A stretch of 64,000 nt of DNA, from positions 6,330,507-6,394,506 of the forward strand of contig NC_034014.1 of the NCBI RefSeq assembly GCF_000346465.2, read 5' to 3'. Shown here in pieces: positions 21,801-33,700 of the stretch. The notes under the pieces were generated by a model that was given only the letters and a program-made list of their open reading frames with translations, was not told the origin of the DNA and made no database searches. This stretch comes from Prunus persica (taxonomy: Eukaryota > Streptophyta > Magnoliopsida > Rosales > Rosaceae). The translations under genes were made by a program, and so were the position numbers. The number at the start of each line of letters is the position of its first letter. Positions within the stretch are counted from its first letter, which is position 1.

Positions 21801-24800
21801 TGGGGTTTATCCATATCTTTACTTTTTGGAGTAAGTACAAAAGCAGCCTTCACGCTATTGTCATCTTTATCCAATTGTTCACAGGATCCCCCCTGTAAAA
21901 GAGATTTATCAACATTCCTCTGAAATTCTACCTCTCCCATAGATTGTTGTTCTTCATGAACAGGAATGCTATTGAACTTTCGCTGATTCTCTGTCATATC
22001 ATAACTATTTGAGCTAGATTGTACCTTCAGTTCCACCTTCTGCATATCTGTGACTTGTGAGAATGGTTCCACCTTGTCCTTTGTGGCAGAGTTAATTGTA
22101 GATGAAACTGAGCAACATGAACTTGAGCATTGGACATTAATATTTCCAATTAGAGAAAGGGTTCTGTCTGATTCACTTCTGCAGGCACCAGTTCCTTCTG
22201 GTTCTTTTGAATCAACACATTGAAGAACATTTTTCTGCTGGGATTCTTCAGGGAAAATACTGAATCCATCCAACACACAATCATTTAAGTGCAATTTATT
22301 TTCCTGGAAAACCTGTTCTCCAACATAGCAGGAATTTGGAAGGTCTAGCTGTTCAGGTTTTTCATTTCCACAATCAGTTATCACCAGTTGACAATTTTCT
22401 GGAGCTGAAGTGCTCAGGTCAACATCATTCATTTCATCTATCATCCTTCCACCTAAAGCCAGCATTTGTGCATCTTCCACATGTGGGTTCCTACTCTTTG
22501 AGTTAAATCTACTACCATCATCTTTTGCTTGGTTTTTAAATCTAGAGTCAGACAAAGGATCAGACCTTTTCAATTCAGATGCACTAGAATTTTGGACCTT
22601 TGGACTGACACCTGCAACCTTCACAGAACTATAGCTCTGGATATCTTCAGAAACTTGACATTCCTTGGTAAAACTACCCGTGTTTTCCCAGATCATTTGA
22701 TCCTCATCAGAAATTTGGTTGCCTTCACTGGTCATAGGTTTAAACAGATCAGCTTCTGCCCCATGCAGTTCATTGACATTATGATCACTGCTTGACTGAT
22801 CATCGTATGATATTAAGACACTACCAGAAGAACTTGCCTCTTCATATTTGAACCTTAAAAGGACACCACAATTCTTTTGTGGCAAGTCATGGGATTTGTC
22901 TTCAAGAAGTTGATGGACAGTTATGTCATTTTCGCCAGAAAAACAGGGAAATTTCACTGCAGAACTAAGATGGGGTGTAACATGGGGTTTCTCCATATCA
23001 AAGGCAGCCTTCACGCTATTGTCATCTTTAACCAATTGTTCACAGGATCCCCCCTGTAAAAGAAACTTATCATCGTTCCTCTGAAATTCTACCTCTCCCA
23101 TAGATTGTTGGTCTTCATGAACAGGAATGCTATTGAACTTTGGCTGATTCTCTGTCATATCATAACTACTTGAGCTAGATTGTACCTTCAGTTCCACCTT
23201 CTGCATATTTGTTACTTGCGCGAATGGTTCCACCTTGTCCTTTGTGGCAGAGTTAATTGTAGATGAAACTGAGCAACCTGAACTTGAGCATTGGACATTA
23301 ACATTTCCAATTACCGTCCGATCATTGATCACATTTTGTTTTTTCCCAAGGGAAGAGGGCGGCCTCAATTCATGAATTGGATCTACAGAACCAACTTGCC
23401 TCAAATTAGGAATAATGCATGGCTGAGAGCTTGTCTTCAAAGGACTAGGCAAAGAAGAAGCTTTTGGCTGCAAACAATTTATCAAAAATACAGCAAAGGA
23501 AAATCAGACATATTGAGTTGAGAAAATATCATCTCTTTTATGCAGCTGCAGAACAGTTGTTTGAAAAATACCTGATGAAAGAAACTCAGTGATGGTGATG
23601 GCATCCGTAAACCTGATGGCTTTGATGTTGGGAGCTGAGTACGTGACAAGTTCACACCAGTATGAGGAAGAGGAACTGCAGGTTTTCTGGATCTGTCATC
23701 ACAGCCATATGTTGCATGACCGATAGAAGGAAGTGCTTGTTTTGAAATCGCCTCTGGAGCTGCAGTTTTCCGGGATCTGTCATTACGGCCATATGATGCA
23801 TGACCAGTAGAAGGAAGCGCTTGTTTTGAGATCATCTGCGGAACTGCAGTTTTTTTGGATCTGTCATCATGGCCATATGATGCATGACCAGTAGAAGGAA
23901 GTGTCTGTTTTGAGATCACCTCGAAGCCATTATTTGCTTCAATAGTAGGTGGACATGGTATTTTGGTTGGTGAACCCTTCACGAAGCTGGCCTGCAAAAT
24001 AATGGAAATTCACAACACAGGAAGCACATACATCTTTATTAATACCAGATTGTTGACGCAGTACAAAGGAAATGTCTATAATCACACGTATTATTAGTAG
24101 TTAATTTACAAAGACTATTACTTAAGCTTCAAGCTCTCACCACATTTCTTCTGGCTTGCCGAACAGAACTTTTAGAAGTTAAAGATTTTCCAGTAGCAAC
24201 TTTTGCATTATTTGGCCCAGTTTTTTTGTTGTTCAATTTCCCTGCTGCATGTGAGAGAAGTAGTTAACAGAAAATAAACAAATAATTTCCATTTGATTCA
24301 AATGTGAAAATCTTATTTCTTTATCTATATCTATATATATAAAGCAAACTATATATATAAAGCAAAAGGCAAAGAATGGTAAAACATTCAAAATACCAGA
24401 AAATGCCCTTGGTTAATGCAAACATTAAAAATTGAAATTATTAATTAAATGAGGATAATATGGTAAATTCACACTTTTTCATATTAAAAAAATTAAAATG
24501 AAAAGAAAAATCAGATAATGGATCCTAAATTTATGGAACACAACTACCATTATCTTTTTTAATTCTAAAATTAATTTTAAAAAATAAATCTCACTAATAA
24601 ATGCAGTCAATATCTAAATATTTACCAGGGTGAGCAATCTGATTCCTCTTTAAATCATTTGCACCAACCATCACATTCTTGGAAGTCCTAGACAGCAGAC
24701 AGGGATCAGGTTTTCGAACCGGTAATGTAGAAATTCTTGGTTCTTTAATCGGTGATTTCATTGTATTCACATTCGCAGGCCTTTTCAGAGTTCACATAAG

Positions 24801-25650
24801 TCAAGGCAAACTCTCCCAAAAACTCATTAACATAAAAAAAGACTCACCAAAACTCCGACATACAGAAAAATTAATCAAAAGGATATGAAGAGGAGGCCAA
24901 AGGTCGAGGGCAACCACTGCGTTTTGAGCCACTTCTATTGATATCACGGGCTGAAAGCACCTTCCGCTTGGCCTAAAAATCAGAAACATGACTCCAATTG
25001 AACAATCTTCAACTTAAAGAAAACTTTGCCATCCTATAAGAGATTTGACAACTAACCGCAGAACCTGGCGCAGCATTATCTTTAGCTGATGAATCACGCT
25101 TTGGTAATAAACTGCCACCAACAGTCCTATCTTTACTTGAAGGACTTTCCGGGAATACCTTGAATAAGTTTTCTTCAATCACCTCTAGATCTTCTGAATC
25201 AGCAATGCTATTTGTGTCTTCGTGGATAACTGACAGCAACCCATTAGAATTTGCACTTCCACTAATCAGGGATAACTCTTCGGAATTCAATACACCTGAC
25301 AAAAGTACCAAAATGAAAATGGGAAAGAAAACAATAAACCCAGCTTTAATTTTCTTTTCTATATGAAAAAAATTAGAACAATCCAGAAACAAAATAGAAC
25401 CTTCGTCAGTAAAGAAGGCTCGATCCCAAGCTAGGCTTTTACGCAAATTGTATCCTCCCCCCTTCTTCCTCTTCATTTGCTGCGGCTGGAGGCTGAGTTT
25501 TTGTTCTTCTATTTTGTTTGCATTACTACCATTATTCTCTTTATCTATACTATCTCTACATGACGGAGAGCTTGGTTTTTGGGTTTTCTCATTCACCACT
25601 GCAATATAATTCACAGAGTTTTCATTGTATGCCATGCAATGTAGGTCCAA
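18825..25650 (-). CDS. Large Ser-rich plant protein of unknown function
   Basis: Ten-exon model: 25650-25401, 25295-25057, 24972-24887, 24789-24626, 24244-24141, 23991-23572, 23467-19947, 19776-19668, 19235-19155, 18905-18825; 5,055 nt, 1,684 aa. All introns are GT/AG except intron 3 (AT-AC). The N-terminus has a motif I recall as conserved among plant homologues, NLRKSLAWDRAFFTDEGVL (residues about 68-86), then basic, Pro/Ser-rich DNA. Exon 6 encodes three 28-residue repeats (ISKQALPSTGHASYG...DDRSRK). Exon 7 (3.5 kb) is acidic, Ser/Asn-rich, apparently disordered, and contains a tandem duplication of about 385 codons. The C-terminus is conserved-looking: LPPDAVPFSDEWLAALEAAG, then GPWSPVKRKTNQVIGPFDCT. 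No enzyme motif, signal peptide or membrane segment is seen. A start at the inner Met (25635) is possible. Biochemical role unknown to me. Confidence 0.85.
19354..19552. repeat. ~100-bp direct duplication in intron 8 of the large gene
   Basis: Two diverged copies (about 19354-19449 and 19453-19552) share TTCATTGATTTTAAAG, ATCCAAAA/GTGCAAAA...AAATGAAG and GTAGTGCCAT-type blocks. A related copy is present in the truncated duplicate near 15225-15330. Confidence 0.75.
20963..23310 (-). repeat. In-frame tandem duplication inside exon 7 (two ~1.15-1.2 kb units)
   Basis: Unit A (about 22156-23310) and unit B (about 20963-22155) encode nearly the same sequence, each opening with IGN(V/I)NVQCSSS and ending near GACRSESDRT / GTCRSESEVS. 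Identity is high at both protein and DNA level, so the event is recent. Differences: A holds about 20 residues (SRFKNQAKDDGSRFNSKSRN) lost from B; B holds eight residues (VLTPKSKD) missing from A; B has a further nested duplication of about 60 bp at 21209-21327. Reading frame is kept throughout. Confidence 0.92.
24330..24590 (+). mobile_element. Helitron fragment (non-autonomous, 3' end lost) in intron 4 of the large gene
   Basis: Begins with A|TCTATATATATAAAGC and is about 90 percent alike to the reverse complement of 61442-61728 over some 255 bp, e.g. the shared ACATTCAAAATACCAGAAAA block. The hairpin and CTAG end seen in the other copy are missing. The first 16 bases are partly duplicated (CTATATATATAAAGCAAA twice). 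It lies antisense to the host gene. Confidence 0.85.
24790..24886 (-). other. AT-AC (U12-type) intron 3 of the large gene
   Basis: The 97-nt intron starts ATATCCTTTT (24886 downward), the classic U12 donor, has a branch-site-like TTTGCCTTGAC with its adenosine at 24801, and ends AC at 24790, 11 nt further on. Joining 24887 to 24789 gives LASSSLKRPANVN in frame; no GT/AG pair around here does so, and read-through hits a stop within four codons. These introns are removed by the minor spliceosome. Confidence 0.88.
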
Positions 25651-26321
25651 TTATGTTCATATACATATAAAAATGTAAATATAAATCACTAAGAAGACGA
25701 ATTGTACACTACAGAGCACAATTAGAGGTCAATCTGAGTCAACATTATTCAAATGAAGAGAAAAACGAAACCCTAGAGGGCCAAAACGGAGAGCAAAATG
25801 TGAAGCATAGACTCAGTGAGAGAGTAAGAGAAAACCCTAACCCACTGGCTTGGATCTGCAGGGTTGGAGAGGCGAGCAAAAGAAAATGTCGTCGTCGCTG
25901 GTGCTTTTGCTTCTGTTACTGCTCGAAACGTTATCGTCCTGGATCAATTGAAGAAGCGAATCGTCTTCTTCAGCGATTTCAATGAGAGGGACGTCGGATT
26001 CCATCTCCGTCTCTCTCTCTCTCTCAAAGTTTCTAGAAAGATCGAATGGGAAATGGGCGTAGTGCAGAAGTCTGCAAATTGTTTGTTTGTTTGTTTGTGG
26101 ATCTTAAAATTTTTGAATGGATCGACGAGCGGCAAAGGATGGATGGGGACGGAGACAAATGGACAGCGACCACGTGACTGCTGAGTCAAATTACGAATGA
26201 TTCCCTTGTGGTCGAAGGGTTAAAGCTAAAGGGATGGAGGATTGTTTTGACTTTGATGATTAATGTAATGAAGTTAGCGGATTTGGTTTGATCGTTACTT
26301 GACGCGAGCACGAATATGATG
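25651..26321. other. Leader/promoter region of the large gene
   Basis: Contains GAAACCCTAGAG and AAACCCTAA (telo-box-like motifs, 25765-25850) and a (CT)n patch near 26012-26024. No other gene is supported; frames on either strand lack family features. Transcription of the large gene probably starts in 25800-26000. Confidence 0.5.
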
Positions 26322-26745
26322 TGTTTATACCATATCTGACCAAGCAACTAGAAGCAACTCTAGGCAAAGCAAAGAGTCCCACATTAGAATATTGCAAGAA
26401 GTGAAGACTCCTCCTCAGCTATAAAAGGAGACAACTCTCCACTTAGAAGGGGAGATCGATGGGCTGGGCTTTATCTTTAGTCATGGGCTTCTCCTTTCTT
26501 CCCTTTATATTTGGGTTCAATCCCATGTACAAATGTAAACACATACATTATTATAGTAAGAATATACTTCTCCGTGGACGTAGCCCAGTCATTAAGGGTG
26601 AACCACGTATATCTTGTCTTCTGTATATTTATCGCTTGCCCAAATCCTCACACACTTGGTGAAGGTCCTCACCTTCACCCATCATCCATCACACATCATC
26701 ACTAAGTTGGGCTCAAAAGTGCCGAACCATTTTTGAGCGTTAACA
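26322..26745 (+). mobile_element. Solo LTR of a retrotransposon
   Basis: A 424-bp unit starts TGTTTATACC and ends GCGTTAACA (TG...CA, TGTT/AACA inverted ends) and is flanked by the 5-bp duplication TGATG at 26317-26321 and 26746-26750. Inside are a TATA-like CTATAAAAGG at 26420 and the CTCCGTGGACGTAGCC...GGTGAACCACGTA signature common in R/U5 regions of plant LTRs. No internal domain remains, as expected after recombination between two LTRs. A small TRIM-type element is a less likely alternative. Confidence 0.85.
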
Positions 26746-26750
26746 TGATG

Positions 26751-27752
26751 GAATTTGTTAAACACGAATTATAAATGAGTCGATTCATTATCAACCTTAA
26801 TTGCCTGATCTTCGAGATGGGGATTTGAGCAGCATGAGATCAACTTGAATTGCTCAAGCAAATAGTGTAAAACAACATAATCTCAGATCTGTGGTCTTAA
26901 ATTTGAACCTTTATAGCACATTGGTAATTATATGTGTGAAAAACCTCATTCCCTTATATTTTAGACCATCGCTTTCATTCAAATTCTTTGATTCCAAACA
27001 TGTCCCCTAAAGTTAAGCGCGGTAATTACCGCCTACATATCATTGCAAAGACGATGCTGAAATACTTGAAAAATGGAAGTTAACTCGAGTATCTTTCGGA
27101 ATAAAATTCATAAAGAAATTTGCTACAAATTAGAACTGTCAAGGGGAAGAATTTCCAACATATCATTAAGCTCTTAAAGTTGAAGAACATTGTACGAATA
27201 TTATGCTATTTTTCAGGCACAATAAGCATATTTGAGCTTGGAATTATCTAACTTATTTATCCTTACAAAAATGAATTTCTTTGAATTTGTGATTCAAAAC
27301 TTATACACGTCACAATTGTAAAGAATCCAGGACCAATTCCCAGCAAAATCAGCACTTAATGTGCATGTGTGTGAGCTAAATAAACTAAAATCCCAGAAAC
27401 GCTACACGGTATGATGATTCCCCAGCTCCTCTTTACAAACGGTGAATCTAATTCCCCTCTCCCCTCTCATTCCGATTAGATATAAATGAAATACAAACAA
27501 CGTAAATACACCTATGAAGGGAACCAACCATGACTCGTATGGAACCTTTTTTTTATACCAATGATACACCAAAAGAATATGAGCCAGGACTTTACATTTC
27601 TACGTCAAAATCGAGCATCTACCTCCTCTATGCCACCCGAAATGGGGCTCTCTGAATTCCATTTCAGGCTGGAGCTAGAACTCTGCCATTCTTGGTGCTT
27701 AGCTTACATATCTTTTCCTTCCAAAGAACAAGAAAACTGGTGTACAAGTGGA
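26751..27752. other. Intergenic DNA and 3' flank of the V-ATPase gene
   Basis: AT-rich, no gene supported. The right-hand part should hold the 3' UTR of the V-ATPase gene, which reads leftwards. Confidence 0.6.
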
Positions 27753-30700
27753 CTAATCCTCATCCTCGGTTATGGAGGCGAAGGAAAAAGGTTTGAACTT
27801 ATAGCCATCTCCATAGTAGAATTTATTTTGATATTCCACCCAATGAAGACGCAGGGCGTGAAGAAAAGCACTGAGCGTCTCCATCATGAGTAGTATGAAC
27901 GCCGTTGCAAACGCAAAAACTGCTAACCCAATTAACCGGATAACAAAGTTGTCGTACCTGTTATAATTATTTTCAAAACCTTATTATTACTGATTGAAGA
28001 ATACATGCACCATCATATGCAGCAAGAAAAACTAGCAGTCAGATGCACATGCATGTCATGATAGAGAATTAAAGGTTGGAACTCACCCCCAGGCAAGGAG
28101 AAGTACTTTCTCATAGAAAACGGTTGACAATTCTGAGTGAGCCAAGCTGTAATTGCAGTAACAGATATTAAAGAAAAGGGCTACCACATAGATGAAAGAA
28201 AACCACGGAATAAGCAAATATATATATATACACACACACACACACATACAGGTAAACTACAAAATATGTAAACAATATAGGTATACCTCAGAGCCCATAG
28301 TCGTAGATATGATGCAGTATTTGAAACTGCACCAAGAACAAACTCTATGGAGTGTATCATCTGGTGTACAAATACCTCACTGAAATTAAACTCCTCATGA
28401 TGTTGCCTCGCAGAATCAGGCTCCACATCAAGGTCCATCTCTGAGGTGCCAAGCATCCCATACGCACGACCTTGAAACCTCTGGAAAATAACATCAGGAA
28501 AACATAGTTATCATATCTTCTCAAGCTCCTTATATCTCCCCTCAAATACCTTTAAGTGAGTCAAAGACAAGTACATAAGTAAACTAAGTCCACCAATTGA
28601 GGATACTAATCAGTAGTAATCACATTTTAAACAACATTTACAAAACAGAAATGTCAAAGAAAATTTTGGTTTTAAGTTTATTCCTTTGCTGGTTTTCTTA
28701 AAAATCCAAAACTGAAGCCTAAGCAAGTTACACCACAGTACCTCCGTATGAAGCTTCTTCAAAATAAAAGGTTTTGGAAAGAGCATCCATGGAACTGCGA
28801 TTAGAGCCAAAAGCAACAAAATGATCTGCAGAAACAGAGCCCTGTTAACCATAACATAAATCGAGAACATAAGCAATTATATATACGAAGTAACAATAAA
28901 GAGAAGATTAGAACTTGTGCCTGAAGTGGTCTTTGGCCCCAGAACAATTCATTTTCACCAAGATCATCAGTCGGACTTAAGAACATGTAAATCATTACAT
29001 GATAGAGGTCTGCCTGAGAACCGGTGCACCACTTGATGACAATAAGAAGTGAAAGATATCCAAAAAGGCTGTTAAGAAAGATCACCTGCGGCACAAACTG
29101 GTACCTAACAACAAGATGCAGAACAAGTCAAACGCTTGTGCACTTCATTTGAAAGTAATACAACAATGGGAAAAGTGAAAAAACCGGAGACCCACCTTAT
29201 ATCAATCGAGCTGCTGAAAAACCGTGCATTGAAGTAACTAAGTAGAATTCCTAAGTTCATTTGCGCCACACCCAACAAAATCGACATTTTCATTTTGAGA
29301 GAATTCAAGAAAGGCAGCTCTGAACGACTTCCACGCCAACTGGGATCCACACCAAATGGGTATGGATCTCGGTACTTGATTAAACCAATAGTGTACGCCT
29401 CACTGCTCAAAAGAAGACAAATTTATGATAAGTAGTTAGTTTTCTGCTGAGGAAAGTCATAAGTTCAGCCAGCATAAACAATGGGAAGATTTTTAAGAGT
29501 TATAAAATAGAGGTGATTGAGAAACCGCCAGACAATAGAGCGCCATAAATGCCTAGTGAAGGACAGCTATGATTAGCAGATCAAAGTAAGTTCCAACAAC
29601 AGCGATACACATGGCTTGATAGATATCGTATCTTCTCAAGCTCCGTGCACCACAGACCAGACAGATGCTCGAAAGTAACACACCACCAAAGTCATCAATC
29701 AAGGTGGGGAGAATCCCCATGGATTGAATGAGGGACAACCCTAGCGGCAGCGGGCCATAGGAATGAACTCTAAAGGAGGCAATGAAACCACCAAACCATC
29801 CAGAATGATGATGATGAAAAATAACTTTCAGATTAATAAACAATTATTAAACTTTTAATAGGAAGATTCTGTGAATCTTATAAATATTAGATTATTCGAA
29901 AAAATATTTAAAAAACTTACAAGGATTGATCTCTAATTAAGCAGAGGTATGATAAAAGCCGTGCAACAGCAGACTAGTAGTGGGGTTTAAGCACATAGAT
30001 ACCAGAACTCTCAATCTCTAAAACAAGAAGTCAGAGTGGTATATTGTCGAACATAAACTCATTCTAAACAACCCAGCTGAAGGTGACCTCAATACAAGAT
30101 ACAACACATTAAGGCAAAATTAGAGATTGAAGATTTAAAATAGAGAGCCTACCTGCAAGCGGTATCTCTACATTTGTAAGCAGACCCACCAAATATGTGA
30201 AAAGGAACAGAGAAGAACTCATTGTAAATCAACCCACAGTAGATTGAAAATAGGGACATCAAAAGAAGTACATATCGCCCACCAAATAGCATCTCCATAA
30301 AGCTCCCAAGTTTCTGGTAGGAAGTAATATAAAGTTTCTCATTAAGACAAATGGAAAAAACACAATTCTCTTTCACGTGTTAAATGCATGTTATGTTCTT
30401 TCTAAACACCAGAATCATAACAAATATTTGTTAAAAACGAAAACTGAAAGAGAACTATCCTACTTATTGCTCCATTATGAAAGAAATTATTGCTACTGTT
30501 GCTGTTATAAGTATTATTATTTGATACTGTCATCATTACCACAGTAAGACCGCATCATTCCTCCATAAACAAACCATGAGATTGTGAATCTAGCTCAGGA
30601 TATTATGTTGGTGCTAGCTAAATCTTTGCTGCAGGATTGGTTATATTATGAATCCTTGGATAACAAAAACTGCAGTCTCTATTATATTAAATCTTGCTGA

Positions 30701-33700
30701 ATAGCATAGACACAGTAACAACGACAGCCAGAAAAAAAGTTCAGGGTCAGTGGTACTAGCGGACAATATTGGTTATGGCTGCAACATATCTTTTGACAAC
30801 TTCTGGAGAGAGCAAAAGATACTTTTAATTGCAGCTGATCGAGTCAATGCCTATGAACTGGGAAATGGTACATGTTACCGAGCAGCTTGAAGAAGTTTTG
30901 ACTTAACTAAAGCAATATAATTCATTAGTGATCAAGAATAACGTCTCCTGATTATACATCCTCTTAAATTTAAATGCTAGAAGTTCACACAAAGGGCGTA
31001 CCTGAGCACTGAGCTTACTTTCACGAGCTATAAGAATTAATGCTCCCAGCAACAAGCAAATTCCATGACCCCAGTCCCCAAACATCACCGCAAAAAGAAA
31101 TGGAAAAGTAATACAAGTGTAAACAGCAGGATTGGCTTCTTGATATCTTGCAACACTGCCAAATGATAGTATAGCTCGTCACCTAAACAACTTATTATGT
31201 TGATTCACTTATCATTTTCCCTTTGTAATGAAAAATGCTAACAGAAATACTACTTAAAAGGAGAATTGTTGCCTCATACTTTGCAACTGGCTCTCGCTCT
31301 TAATTTTTCTTTTTCTTTTTTCTTTTATCAATTATTAAGATTTAATCCAGTAGTTAGAACGCTGAACTTTCTAGAATTTCAGCTAATTTTTCAAACCAAG
31401 TTGAAAAGTTTAATTCCCTTATTTTAGGTGCGGACAAAGGAAATACAGAATATTCCTCATTATTTAGTTGTAAAGTAACAACTTGCAGCAAATGCAAGCC
31501 TCCCATCCCATTCCTCGACAAACTCCTAACACATCCAAGCTCCACCCTTAAGCAGGTTGGACATGTAAAGCACATGATTTCTGATATTTAATTTGCTTGT
31601 TAATTGAAAGACAAAAAATCTATGTAGTAAATCACTTGTGCCAGCATGCATTGGCTTTCCTTCCTAATGTATCAACGTGTACAAACAGAATGTAATTTCT
31701 AATCCAAAATATTCATTATTTCTAAGAACATTTGCCCACTGTTCACTCATAAATTCACCATGATTTCACAAGGAAAATGATGCACCAATTTAAAGACAAT
31801 TTCCTTTCATTAACAGAAGAAATGATAAAGTGTCTAAATATCATATTTTGACTAACCCATATGCATCAACAATTTCCTGAAACGCACTCGTGAAGCGGTT
31901 GGTTCTGAAATATGTAGGAGGTGATTCTATTGCATCTGTCACATGAAATATTATTCCCACTTGCGAATTGCTATCAAATGTAGCACGTTGCAGTGCCTCC
32001 TGAATCTGTTCAACCATAAAATTACTACGCAAATATAACACAAGTTCGCAAAAGTCATCTACAATCAAAAAGTATTCAAGTAACAACATAGTAACATACC
32101 CTTGACAAAGCTAAAAATTAGATATAGGTACTCACTAGCATTTTTTTTAAGCGAGTCCAATGGTATCTTTTCGATCTTGCCTTATTTTATGGCTTTTTGG
32201 AAATATCAGTAATGCCCTTTAAGTATTGAATATAATAACTTGTACATTTACGTAAATTCTAAAATTCACATATTTCATTCCACTTTACGTAAAAGTTGTA
32301 TTTTGGAACAAAACCGTAAATATCTATCAAAGACAACTCATGATAACTATAACATTATGTATTACGAATGAACTGATGTACCTGTAAGACAGATACATTA
32401 TTAAAATGAATGATTGAATCAAAAGTGAACTATAGGGGGGCATAGGCTAATCTATCTGTGGTACATGCATTTTCTAGAGGTGAAAAAAGGCCTTATGTTG
32501 CGTTAGGATAAGGGATCTGTATTACGGTTACATAAATTATTTTTTCAACCACAACCTTAGGTTCTTCACGGGCCTTGTTTCATAGATATTGACGAACTTG
32601 GCAAAAAATACAAATTCTATGCAAGACTTGGACATTTATAGACGCATTGTCGATTTTTTACATAAAAATGTACAATCAACTCATAAAATTATGCAGACAC
32701 GTCATTAATGAGAGACCTAACCCAAAAGAAACATTGGACTTGTGATACTGCAATATAACTATTGATGAACATAGTGACAGAGGTTACCTTAGTTTTTGCA
32801 AATATAGGACACCAGCCCTCTCCAACAAGACATTTTTTTGTAACATCAAAGTTAAGCATGTTCAACGTATCATATACAGCTTTCTCCCTTCTCACCTGGT
32901 AAAGAGTAGAAAACACGACATAGTTGTTTGTCACTATCAGGATAAAGCTAAACCACTCCAATTCACACAAACTCTTAGTCATATATTAGATCAATATTTT
33001 TTGTCGCTCAAGCCAAAGAAATAACAATTAACAAGAGGCAAGCAGGACCAACATCTTACCATGTTCATCCATTTCCCTAGGTGAAACCCAACAGAAGTAA
33101 GGGCCTTATTTCTGTGACGGATCCCTGCATCCAAGGTTGCTTCCAATTCAGCAAGACGTGATGAAACCTGCAACCCAAAACCTGAACTTTCAAAACGATA
33201 GAACAGAGTATTTGTTGATACTATCATCAAGACCTGCAAATATATGCTATCACATGATAAAACAAATTAAAGGGAGTAGTTGAAGATAATTATGCTATCA
33301 AGCTCACATCAGATATACACAAACTTTAAAGCAGAACAAAGTTTTGTAAAGATGTTTGAATAAAAACAAGGATTCCATCTTTAAGCTTGAAACTTCATTC
33401 CAATTAAAGAATAAATGAACTGCCAACTATCTCAACTGAATGCTTACTTCTCTAGTTATTTGTCTCTGCTTAGTTATATCTTCGGGAACAGGATAGCAAT
33501 TTGCACCAAATGCCTCACAAATTTTCAAAATCTTTGTTTTTGCCTGCAGCCCTGAGAAGAACACTACAAACACTGTTTTCTCAACCTGCACAACTTTCAG
33601 GAATTAGTAAAAGAAGCGAATAATCATTCTCATCCTATACATAACAAAGCTAAAAGAAACCGCACCAAAAACAGGAAGAAAAAAAAAACAATTTTTATAA

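Noticed and set aside
21228..23059. Pairs of similar + strand frames (e.g. at 21344 and 22529)
   Set aside because: Antisense shadows of the two tandem units in exon 7; their likeness only reflects the duplication.
27561..27893. 110-codon + strand frame
   Set aside because: Antisense to the last exon of the V-ATPase gene.
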